A stretch of 64,000 bases of DNA, from positions 3,614 to 67,613 of the forward strand of contig JAXLYE010000015.1 of NCBI GenBank assembly GCA_046351595.1, read 5' to 3'. Below the pieces are notes generated by a model. The model had not been told where the DNA came from and did not search any database. It saw nothing but the letters and a program-made list of their open reading frames with translations. Numbering within the stretch: position 1 is the first letter of the stretch; every line of letters starts with the position of its first letter. This document shows positions 56,391 to 64,000 of this stretch, in pieces. Source of the DNA: JAXLYE01 sp046351595. GTDB taxonomy: Bacteria; Myxococcota_A; Polyangia; Palsa-1104; JAEUJZ01. The position numbers and the translations under genes are program-made.

Positions 56391-57168
56391 GCGCGGCGAG
56401 GCGCTGCCGGTACTCGCGCGGGCTCTCGCCGACAAAGGCCGCGAAGGCGTGGCTGAACGCGCTCGCGGTCGAGAAGCCCACGCAGAGCGCCACGTCCGTA
56501 ATCGACCGCTGCGGATCCGCCAGCCGATCGAGCGCCGAAAGCAGCCGCGCCGCGTGCAGGTACTCGCGCGGGCTCATGCCCAGCTCGTCGGCGAAGCGGC
56601 GCCGCAGCGTGCGCTCTGACAGCGCCGCCGCGCGCGCCAGATCCGCGATCCCGATCGGGTCCCCGAGCTTGCCGCGCAAGAGCCGCGTCGCCCGCACGAG
56701 CTCCGCGGAGCGCGGCAGCGGCAGCCGGAACGGCAGCGCCGCCTGCTCGCTCCACTCGATCGCCAGCGTCGCCAGCGTCGTGAAGAACGAGCGCAGCAGC
56801 GGATCGCGCGGGTCGCCGTCGTGCGGCCAGCGCATCGCGTACAACATGAGCTCGCGCATCAGCGGCACGACGGTGAACACGCGGCAGTCAAAGCCGGGGC
56901 GGCGCACCAGCCGCGGCGACAGGTACACCGTGCGCAGCGACACCGGCCGCTCGGCGAGCACGCGGTGCGGCGTGCCGGCGCACAGGAACGCGGCGCGGTG
57001 CGGCGGTAGCAGCCAGCTGTCGCCCGCGACCTCCAGGTGCAAGAGCCCGCGCACCGCGTAAAGGATCTGGTGGCGCCGGTGCGCGTGCCACTCCGAGCGG
57101 AACGGCGAGAGCTCGTCGGGCAGCCCGAAGGCCGGGGCGCGCGCGGCATCAACATCGACGAGGGGCAC
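56236..57168 (-). CDS. AraC-family transcription regulator
   Basis: A 310-residue regulator. N-terminal cupin sensing domain (about 1-130: WHAHRRHQILYAVRGLLHLE, FLCAGTPHRVL), and two C-terminal HTH motifs in about 165-265 (IGIADLARAAALSERTLRRRF, SITDVALCVGFSTASAFSHAFAAF-like second helix pair). The last 45 residues are Pro/Ala-rich and lie in the MFS gene's 3' end. No ATG is in frame; the GTG at 57168 is preferred, a TTG at 57186 is possible. It faces the MFS exporter gene and may sense its substrate. Confidence 0.75.
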   Translation of the reverse strand: MPLVDVDAARAPAFGLPDELSPFRSEWHAHRRHQILYAVRGLLHLEVAGDSWLLPPHRAAFLCAGTPHRVLAERPVSLRTVYLSPRLVRRPGFDCRVFTVVPLMRELMLYAMRWPHDGDPRDPLLRSFFTTLATLAIEWSEQAALPFRLPLPRSAELVRATRLLRGKLGDPIGIADLARAAALSERTLRRRFADELGMSPREYLHAARLLSALDRLADPQRSITDVALCVGFSTASAFSHAFAAFVGESPREYRQRLAAPSPPSPAQAADRPSEPAPEPAQAPSPERRAAAPRRASARDPSARAAGGRRP

Positions 57169-57203
57169 GGGCGCACCATAGCGCAACGCACCGGCGCCAC
57201 GCG

Positions 57204-57803
57204 CTACCTGCGCACCACCGCCAGGTTCTTGCCCTCGGCCTGCGCCCAGATCACGCCGAGGTTGGTCTCGAGCCCGATGGCCACGCCCTGCGCCCGCAGC
57301 GTCTCCCAGTCCACGCCCCAGCCCGTGCACCAGATCGGTCCGCTGTCGTGCAGGTCGATCTTGATGTCGGCGTAGTAGCCGCGCCGCGTCTCGCCGCTGT
57401 AGCGCAGGCTGACCGACTCCCAGACCAGGCGGCCGGCCGCGAGCTTGGGCACCAGCGCGAAGGCGCGCTCCAGCCCGTCGAAGCCGGCGAAGCCCTTGCG
57501 CAGCGCCGCGTCGTCGACCTCGACGTGCACGGTCAGCACCGGCGAGGTCGCGGGCGAGCCGTAGGTCGGCGTGCCCGTCACCACCTCGGCGTACGTCGCG
57601 GTCGCGGTGATGCCGGCGGTGCTGACCAGCCCCTGCCCGAGCGTGCCGATCTCGCCCGCATCCGGATACGCCGCGCCGCCGCAGCCCGCGGCCAGCCCGA
57701 GCCCGAGAGCCAGAGCGAGAGCCAGAGCAAGAGCCAGAGCAAGAGAGAGATCGGAAACCGAGCGAGCGAGGGTCGAGGCGATCGAGGTCTTCATGGCGTT
57801 CAT
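57204..57803 (-). CDS. Hypothetical lipoprotein with repeat-encoded signal peptide
   Basis: A 199-residue lipoprotein: the signal peptide core is a run of Leu-Ala pairs (LALALALALALALGLGL) ending in LAAGCGG (Cys at about 41). The mature domain of about 155 residues is unassigned; it has VLTVHVEVDDAALRKGF and YYADIKIDLHDSGPIWCTGW. The repeated DNA (57699-57750) has period 12 with unit GAGCCAGAGCRA and could change signal peptide length without shifting frame. Confidence 0.65.
   Translation of the reverse strand: MNAMKTSIASTLARSVSDLSLALALALALALALGLGLAAGCGGAAYPDAGEIGTLGQGLVSTAGITATATYAEVVTGTPTYGSPATSPVLTVHVEVDDAALRKGFAGFDGLERAFALVPKLAAGRLVWESVSLRYSGETRRGYYADIKIDLHDSGPIWCTGWGVDWETLRAQGVAIGLETNLGVIWAQAEGKNLAVVRR
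57699..57750. repeat. 12-bp tandem repeat in a signal peptide
   Basis: About four units of GAGCCAGAGCGA/GAGCCAGAGCAA on the plus strand, encoding the Leu-Ala run of the lipoprotein at 57204-57803. Confidence 0.65.
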
Positions 57804-57995
57804 CTCCTGGGCTTTTTGTCTTCGGAAGCGCCGCGCCGCGGCGTCTTGATGAACCCAGGCTATCGCTCTACGGCCTGGCTGGCTTTTGCAAACAGGCCAT
57901 TAACTTGCTTGAATCGGCCACCCGCTGCGTCGAAACCCATTTTTCAACGTGCAGGGCGCCTTGCGCGCCGGAGCGCGGCATTACCTTGGAGGGAC

Positions 57996-59771
57996 ATGAA
58001 AGAAGCATCGACACCCAAACCGCCGCGGGCGCCGGCCCGGCTGACGCTGCGCCGGCTGCTCGCGCTGGCCCGCCCCGAGCGCCGGGCGCTGGTGCTGGGC
58101 ACCCTGTTCCTTTTGGTGAGCAGCGCAATGAGCCTGGCGTTCCCGCAGGGCATCCGCTTCATCATCGACGAGGCGCTGGGCGGCCGCGCCAAGGCCAGCA
58201 TCGATCGCGCGACGCTCCTGATGGTGGCGGTCTTCGCGGTGCTCGGCGTGTCGACGGCGCTGCGCTTCGTGCTGTTCAGCAACGCCGGCGAGCGCATCGT
58301 CGCGCGGCTGCGCAGCGACCTGTTCGCGAGCCTGATGTCGCAGGAGATCGCCTTCTTCGATGCGCAGAAGACCGGCGAGCTGACCAACCGGCTCGCCGCC
58401 GACACCACGGTGCTGCAGAACACGGTGTCGGTGAACATCTCGATGACGCTGCGCAACGTCGCGGCGGTGCTCGGCGGGCTGGCGCTGTTGTTCTACACCT
58501 CGGCGCGGCTGACGCTGCTCATGCTGGTGATCGTGCCGCCGGTGGCGATCGGCGCGGTCGCCTACGGGCGGCGCGTGCGCCAGCTCTCGCGCGAGGTGCA
58601 GGACTCGCTCGCGCGCTCCAGCGAGGTCGCGGAGGAGTCGCTCGCCGGCATCCGCACCGTGCGCTCGTTCGCCGCGGAGGAGGCCGAGGTGCAGCGCTAC
58701 CGCGACGCGGTGCACGGCTCGCTGCAGCTCGCGTTCCGGCGCACGCGCCTGACCGCGGCGTTCATCGGCGCCGCCTCGTTCGCGGTGTACCTGGCCGGCG
58801 CGATCGTGTTCTGGTACGGCGGCCGGCTGGTGATCGACGGCGCCCTGTCGATCGGCGCGCTCACCGCGTTCCTGGTCTACACGCTGGTAGTGGCTGCGTC
58901 GCTCGGCGCGCTCTCGGATCTGTGGGCCGACTACAACCGCGCCGCCGGTGCCGCCGAGCGCGTCTTCGAGCTGCTCGAGCGCACGCCCGCCATCGCCAGC
59001 CTCGGACCGGGCGCGAAGGCGCCGCCGCGCGTCGAGGGCCGCGTCGCCTGGGAGCACGTCGACTTCGCCTACCCCACCCGGCCGGACATGCCGGTGCTGC
59101 GCGGCTTCGATCTGGCGCTGCAGCCCGGCGAGGTGGTGGCGCTGGTCGGTCCCTCGGGCGCGGGCAAGTCGACGGTGGCATCGCTGCTGTACCGCCTCTA
59201 CGATCCGCAGGGCGGGCGGCTGCTGCTCGATGGCGTGCCGCTCGGCGAGCTGGATCCGGCGTGGCTGCGGCGGCAGATCGGCGTAGTGGCGCAGGAGCCG
59301 CTCCTGTTCTCGACCAGCATCGCCGAGAACATCCGCTACGGCCGCCCGAGCGCGAGCGACGAGGAGGTCGAGGCCGCGGCACAGCTGGCGAACGCCGACC
59401 CGTTCATCCGCTCGTTCCCCGAGGGGTATAAGACGCTGGTGGGGGAGCGCGGGGTGCAGCTCTCGGGCGGGCAGAAGCAGCGCGTGGCCATCGCGCGCGC
59501 CGTGCTCAAGGACCCGCGGCTCCTCATCCTCGACGAGGCGACGAGCGCGCTGGACGCCGAGAGCGAGCACCTGGTGCGCGAGGCCCTGGAGCGGCTGATG
59601 AAGGGCCGCACGACGCTGATCATCGCGCACCGGCTCTCGACGGTGAAGGGCGCGGATCGGGTGGTGGTGCTGGCCGACGGGCGCGTCGCCCAGGTCGGCA
59701 GCCACGCGGCGCTGGTGCAGCAAGAGGGCCTCTACAAGCGGCTGGTCGAGCGCCAGTTCAGCTCAAGCTGA
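57996..59771 (+). CDS. ABC exporter, fused permease and ATPase (MsbA/ABCB-like)
   Basis: A 591-residue half-transporter. Six TM helices in about 30-320 (LVLGTLFLLVSSAMSLAFPQ, YLAGAIVFWYGG), then the ATPase: Walker A VGPSGAGKSTVASLL, Q loop VAQEPLLF, signature LSGGQKQRVAIARA, Walker B LLILDEATSALD and switch IIAHRLS. It works as a homodimer and exports lipids, peptides or drugs. The ATG at 57996 follows GGAGGG. The stop is immediately followed by an inverted-repeat element. Confidence 0.9.
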   Translation: MKEASTPKPPRAPARLTLRRLLALARPERRALVLGTLFLLVSSAMSLAFPQGIRFIIDEALGGRAKASIDRATLLMVAVFAVLGVSTALRFVLFSNAGERIVARLRSDLFASLMSQEIAFFDAQKTGELTNRLAADTTVLQNTVSVNISMTLRNVAAVLGGLALLFYTSARLTLLMLVIVPPVAIGAVAYGRRVRQLSREVQDSLARSSEVAEESLAGIRTVRSFAAEEAEVQRYRDAVHGSLQLAFRRTRLTAAFIGAASFAVYLAGAIVFWYGGRLVIDGALSIGALTAFLVYTLVVAASLGALSDLWADYNRAAGAAERVFELLERTPAIASLGPGAKAPPRVEGRVAWEHVDFAYPTRPDMPVLRGFDLALQPGEVVALVGPSGAGKSTVASLLYRLYDPQGGRLLLDGVPLGELDPAWLRRQIGVVAQEPLLFSTSIAENIRYGRPSASDEEVEAAAQLANADPFIRSFPEGYKTLVGERGVQLSGGQKQRVAIARAVLKDPRLLILDEATSALDAESEHLVREALERLMKGRTTLIIAHRLSTVKGADRVVVLADGRVAQVGSHAALVQQEGLYKRLVERQFSSS

Positions 59772-60011
59772 GAGGGTGTCCAAGAAGCTGCTGCAGGCCA
59801 CGCTGACGAGGGCTGTGGTGCTCACAGGGGTTAATTCCTGGGGCTGCTGCGCTCCTCTCCCTCGCCATCGTGTCTCCTCGCTACGCTTCTTGGGCACCCT
59901 CTTGAGAGGGAGCGCCCGCAGCTGAAGAGAGCCCCGGCGCCACCCTGGAGCGGGGGGGCCGCATGAGTCAGTGGCCTCGGGCGGCACGCTCCAGGGCGGC
60001 GCGCGGGGCTC
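59771..60011. mobile_element. Inverted-repeat element, possible MITE or IS remnant
   Basis: AGAGGGTGTCCAAGAAGC at 59771-59788 is matched by its inverse with one mismatch at 59885-59902, enclosing 96 bp with no gene. A second, larger inverted repeat follows: 24 bases at 59929-59952 and 25 at 59987-60011 pair with one bulge around a 34-nt loop. The first pair looks like terminal repeats of a small insertion; no clear target duplication is visible. The rest of the gap to 60196 shows nothing I can name. Confidence 0.5.
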
Positions 60012-60196
60012 AAGCGCGGGAGCGCTCGATCCGCGGTGTTGCAACTGCCTTACCAAGCCGGGTCGCGGCGTAAGCCCGCGGAACGACATCGCGGCGCTGC
60101 GCGAGCTCGCGGCGTGCCGTCCCCGGAGGGACAGGGCGCGTCCCGCGCGGTACGGGTCCGCGGGCGCACGCGCGGTCGCGCAGCGTGGGGTGATCT

Positions 60197-60850
60197 TCAG
60201 GGAGCCGCGCCGGGCCGCAGCTCCCACAGGAACTGCCCCGGCAGGTCGACCGCCACCTCGCGGACGGACAGGCCGGCTCCGGCCGCGGCCTCGCGCAGAC
60301 CAGGCTGGCGGTCCTGGCGGTTGCTCACGGCGATGCGGCCGCCGCGGCGCAGCACCGGGCGCAGGCTGCGCAGGTAGGCGCCGCGATCCGCGAGCAGGTG
60401 ATCGACGTGCGCGAGCAGCACCAGATCGTAGGTCGCGGCCTCGAGCCCCGGCCGATCTCGCTCCGCGGGGTCGACTCGCCGGGTGGTGATGTTGCGCAGC
60501 CCGTCGGCGTCCGCGCGCTCGCGCAGCGCCGCCAGCGCGGCCTCATCGAGGTCGGTCGCCACCACGCGCCCGGTCGGGCCCACGGCGCGCGCCAGCGGCA
60601 GCGTGACCAGGCCGCTGCCCGCGCCGATCTCCGCCACGATCGCGCCCGCCGGCAGCCCGAGCGCCGCGACCAGGACCGCGGGCCGACGGAATGACTCGAA
60701 GGCCGAGCCGGGACCGGGGGGCGGGCGCGAGGGCTGCGGTCGCTCGCGCCGGCAGCCCGGGGCGACCCAAACTGCGACGGTGACAGCGACGGCGACCAGC
60801 AGCCCGGTGGCCCAGAGCTCGCGGGCCGGTCCCGTTCGGAGCGCGCGCAT
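60197..60850 (-). CDS. Membrane-anchored class I SAM methyltransferase
   Basis: A 217-residue protein with one hydrophobic N-terminal segment (ATGLLVAVAVTVAVWVAPGC, about 14-33), then a methyltransferase domain: VAEIGAGSGLVTLPLA, GRVVATDLDEAALAAL, YDLVLLAHVDHLL. SAM enzymes need the cytosol, so the segment is more likely an anchor than a cleaved signal, although APGC resembles a lipobox. Similar anchored proteins are seen in Myxococcota and Planctomycetes. Substrate unknown. Confidence 0.7.
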   Translation of the reverse strand: MRALRTGPARELWATGLLVAVAVTVAVWVAPGCRRERPQPSRPPPGPGSAFESFRRPAVLVAALGLPAGAIVAEIGAGSGLVTLPLARAVGPTGRVVATDLDEAALAALRERADADGLRNITTRRVDPAERDRPGLEAATYDLVLLAHVDHLLADRGAYLRSLRPVLRRGGRIAVSNRQDRQPGLREAAAGAGLSVREVAVDLPGQFLWELRPGAAP

Positions 60851-60948
60851 GCGGCCACTTTATCGCTGCCCCGCGCGCTCCGCGAGAGCGTATGAATTGA
60901 CCCTGCGTGCGCCTCCGGGCTAGCGTCTGGCCGCTGGAAGGAGGCCTG

Positions 60949-62322
60949 ATGCTTACCACTTCTCCGACGCTGCGTCCGCGCTCCGCGGGGCTCTGCGTCC
61001 TGTCGGTTCTGCTGCTGCTCGGCTGCAACGCCGGCCGCGAGCTGCCCTCTGAGACCGAAACCCCGGGCGCGGATCTGCGCAGCAGCGGCCCGCGCGACAT
61101 GAGCATCTCGACGAGCTGCCAGGGGCTGTACTGCCAGGTGCCCAAGTGCCCGGCCGGCACCACCACCGAGATCGTCGGCCGCCTGTTCGCCGGCAACGGC
61201 ACGGATCCGATCCCGGGCGCCGCGGTCTTCGTCCCGGTCTACAACCTGCCGGAGTTCCCGGCGACGCTCGGCTGCGACCTGTGCAACAACATCCCGACCT
61301 CGGTCGCGGTCACGGCCACCGAGCCAGACGGCAGCTTCCGCCTGCGCGGCGTGCCGGCGGGCATGGTGCCGGTGGTAGCGCGCCTGGGCCGCTTCCAGCG
61401 CGTGCTGTCGATGGACGTCATCCCCTGCGCCGAGAACACGGTGCCCGCGGATCCCAACACGAACAACAAGGGGATCCGCATGCCGCGCAAGAACCGCGAG
61501 CTCAGCCCGCAGGACAACCTGCCGCGCATCGCGGTGGTCAGCGGCGACTACGACCAGATCGAGTGCGTGCTCAAGCGCATCGGCGTCGACGAGCTGGACA
61601 TGTACAACGGCCGCGCGCCCGGCAGCCCCCGCCCGCCCGCCATCGCCGAGAGCGGGACGCTTCTGACGGATGAGAAGAAGCTGCTCTCGTACAACATCCT
61701 GATCATGAACTGCACGGACAACCAGTATCAGAGCCTGCTCGGATCCAAGACCGTGCAGAAGAACCTCGAGCTGTTCGTGCGCAGCGGCGGGCGGCTGTAC
61801 GTCACGGACTGGGCCTACGACGTCATCGAGCAGGTCCCCGAGTTCGCTCCGTACCTGTGCTTCGAGCCGCAGGCGATCCCGGGGCCGCGGATGTGCATGC
61901 CCGCGCCGGAGAAGCCGACGGCGGCGGACTCGCGCGAGCCGTACGGCGACCGCTACCGCGTGCTCGACAAGGACATGGCCAGCTGGCTGCGGCAGTTCCC
62001 CGGCGTCATCGACGGCAGCGACACCGTGCCTGTGGACTACAGCTTCGTCGTCGTCAACCAAGCGTCCAAGGATCCGGCGACGCCGACCAAGACGTGGGTC
62101 GACGGCAACGTGCCGCTGTACGGGCGGCGGCCGCAGACCGTGACGTTCGACTACAAGGACTGCGGGCGCGTGCACTTCTCGACGTACAACACCGAGCCGG
62201 ACGGCGTGGTCGACGAGTCCAGGCGCTGGCCGGGCAGCTGCAAGGCCGACTTCTCGCCGCAGGAGCGGCTGCTGGAGTTCCTGTTCTTCAACATCGCGGC
62301 CTGCCTGACGGTCCCCGGGTGA
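60949..62322 (+). CDS. Lipoprotein with carboxypeptidase-regulatory-like and ThuA/GATase-like domains
   Basis: A 457-residue lipoprotein (VLLLLGCNAG, Cys at about 26). About residues 70-150 form a carboxypeptidase regulatory-like beta domain (GRLFAGNGTDPIPGAAVFVP, DGSFRLRGVPAG); about 180-457 look like a glutamine amidotransferase-like alpha/beta fold (IAVVSGDYDQIECVLKRIG, FVRSGGRLYVTDWAYDVIE, VHFSTYN). No catalytic Cys is evident in the usual place. AAGGAGG lies four bases before the ATG. Function unknown; similar proteins with several Cys pairs are probably surface-exposed. Confidence 0.65.
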   Translation: MLTTSPTLRPRSAGLCVLSVLLLLGCNAGRELPSETETPGADLRSSGPRDMSISTSCQGLYCQVPKCPAGTTTEIVGRLFAGNGTDPIPGAAVFVPVYNLPEFPATLGCDLCNNIPTSVAVTATEPDGSFRLRGVPAGMVPVVARLGRFQRVLSMDVIPCAENTVPADPNTNNKGIRMPRKNRELSPQDNLPRIAVVSGDYDQIECVLKRIGVDELDMYNGRAPGSPRPPAIAESGTLLTDEKKLLSYNILIMNCTDNQYQSLLGSKTVQKNLELFVRSGGRLYVTDWAYDVIEQVPEFAPYLCFEPQAIPGPRMCMPAPEKPTAADSREPYGDRYRVLDKDMASWLRQFPGVIDGSDTVPVDYSFVVVNQASKDPATPTKTWVDGNVPLYGRRPQTVTFDYKDCGRVHFSTYNTEPDGVVDESRRWPGSCKADFSPQERLLEFLFFNIAACLTVPG

Positions 62323-62471
62323 GGGGCGTTCGGCACGGGGAGCTCTGGATACGGACGCGGGTCCTGTCGCCTGCGGGGTTCCCGCCGCTTTCGCGTCGGG
62401 AGCCCTCCCTCCGGCGCCACCCGCTTTCTTGGCAAGATTGAATCGAACTGGGAGAGGAAGGGAGGAAGGGA

Positions 62472-63083
62472 ATGTCGATCAAGCTTTATTACAGCCCGAT
62501 GACGCGGGCCGGGCGCTGTCGCTGGGCGCTGGAGGAGCTCGGGGTCCCGTACGAGCTGGTGCGCCTCGATCTGCAGAAGGGCGAGCACAAGCGGCCCGAG
62601 TACCTGCGTGTCCACCCGCTGGGCCGGGTGCCGGCGCTGGTCGACGGTGACCTGGCGCTGATCGAGTCGGTCGCAATCTGCATGTACCTGGCCGACAAGT
62701 ACGCGGACAAGGGGCTGGCGCCGGCGCTTGATGATCCGCGGCGCGGCCCGTACTACCAGTGGATGATGTTCGTCACGGCGACGATGGAGGCGCAGCTGAC
62801 GACGCTGGTCGCGCACACGCTGCGGCTGCCGGCCGAGCAGCGGGTGCCGGCGCTGGCCGATGCGGCGCGCTCGGAGCTGGCTTCGGCGTTCGCCTATCTG
62901 GACGACGCGCTGGCCAGGGGTCCGTACCTGCTCGGCGACTGGTTCACCATGGCCGATGTCGTCGTCGGCTCGGGCATGGCGTGGGCCGCGGGCATGGGCC
63001 TGCTCATCAACTGCCCGAACATCCAGGCGTACGTCGCCCGCATCAGCCAGCGGCCGGCGCTGCAGCGCTCGCGCGTCGACTAG
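62472..63083 (+). CDS. Glutathione S-transferase family protein 2
   Basis: A 203-residue GST with a typical N-terminal domain (IKLYYSPMTRAGRCRWALEE, a Ser/Tyr near residue 6-7 as possible catalytic residue), cis-Pro VHPLGRVPALVDG, ESVAICMYLADKY, and a helical C-domain (YLLGDWFTMADVVVGSGM). GGGAGGAAGGGAGGAAGGGA precedes the ATG. Only distantly related to the GST at 47153. Convergent with a kinase gene across three palindromes. Confidence 0.87.
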   Translation: MSIKLYYSPMTRAGRCRWALEELGVPYELVRLDLQKGEHKRPEYLRVHPLGRVPALVDGDLALIESVAICMYLADKYADKGLAPALDDPRRGPYYQWMMFVTATMEAQLTTLVAHTLRLPAEQRVPALADAARSELASAFAYLDDALARGPYLLGDWFTMADVVVGSGMAWAAGMGLLINCPNIQAYVARISQRPALQRSRVD

Positions 63084-63091
63084 GTGACGAT

Positions 63092-63142
63092 TTAGGACAG
63101 TGTTCTAATTTTAGGACGCTGTTCTAACTTTAGGACGGTGTT

Positions 63143-63146
<4 letters not shown>
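63092..63146. repeat. Three tandem 17-bp palindromes
   Basis: TTAGGACAGTGTTCTAA (63092-63108), TTAGGACGCTGTTCTAA (63111-63127) and TTAGGACGGTGTTCTAA (63130-63146) repeat at a 19-bp period. Each is a near-perfect inverted repeat (TTAGRACA-N-TGTYCTAA). The third overlaps the kinase stop codon at 63143-63145. They look like operator sites for a dimeric regulator but lie between two convergent genes. Confidence 0.7.

Positions 63147-64000
<854 letters not shown>

Overview
The window is a high-GC chromosomal segment of a predatory or social type of delta-proteobacterium, most likely a member of the Myxococcota. This rests on gene content rather than on a marker gene: Ser/Thr protein kinases (one with an N-terminal zinc ribbon), an AgmX/TonB-like C-terminal domain protein, many lipoproteins with short repeats (Sel1, WG-type, PKD-like), a chemosensory operon with hybrid CheA and TPR-CheR, STAND-like ATPases fused to effector domains, and an Mla-type lipid transport operon. 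No rRNA, tRNA or CRISPR array was found.

Left end (1-4.46 kb): a lower-GC island. It holds the end of an unknown gene, a POT-family peptide transporter, a divergent gene fusing an XRE DNA-binding domain to an EgtD-like methyltransferase (a perfect 17-bp palindrome lies between the two), and a serine recombinase at the right edge. The island ends inside an FG-GAP/VCBS repeat gene, whose 3' part survives at 4.46-4.86 kb.

5-15.4 kb: a tyrosine recombinase (integrase 1) sits directly upstream of a chemosensory operon: response regulator, CheW, CheR-TPR, CheW, CheA-REC, an ABC_sub_bind protein, an MCP and a second substrate-binding lipoprotein. There is no CheB and no transporter for the binding proteins, so the latter are probably the sensory input for the MCP.

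15.9-25.9 kb: a PKD-like lipoprotein, a cysteine-rich Sel1 lipoprotein, an unknown protein, a DUF4336 protein, a GAF-STAS (RsbR-like) protein, a methyltransferase, a small exported protein, a truncated kinase and an AgmX-like protein.

26-36 kb (mostly minus strand): a YdeP/FdhF-like molybdopterin oxidoreductase with FdhD; a translationally coupled pair made of a metallophosphoesterase-ATPase fusion and an ATPase-TM-formylglycine-enzyme-like fusion; and a PAS hybrid histidine kinase. The coupled pair is the best candidate here for an undescribed signalling or conflict system.

36-42 kb: an Mla operon (permease with STAS-like N-terminus, ATPase, MCE protein, auxiliary lipoprotein), then a convergent gene fusing a DUF455 ferritin-like domain to an ATP-grasp domain.

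42.3-45 kb: integrase 2, a close paralogue of integrase 1 in inverted orientation. Both integrase genes are followed by 12-bp TGTCCC tandem repeats and preceded by AT-rich AAATTGG-type repeats. A lower-GC methyltransferase lies next to it.

45-64 kb: lipoproteins, an exported VOC protein, two glutathione transferases, two WG-type repeat lipoproteins, a beta-propeller/di-heme cytochrome protein, a zinc-ribbon protein kinase, an MFS exporter overlapping an AraC regulator, an ABC exporter, an inverted-repeat element, a membrane-anchored methyltransferase, a ThuA-like lipoprotein, three tandem palindromes, and the C-terminal part of a membrane protein kinase that runs off the right edge.
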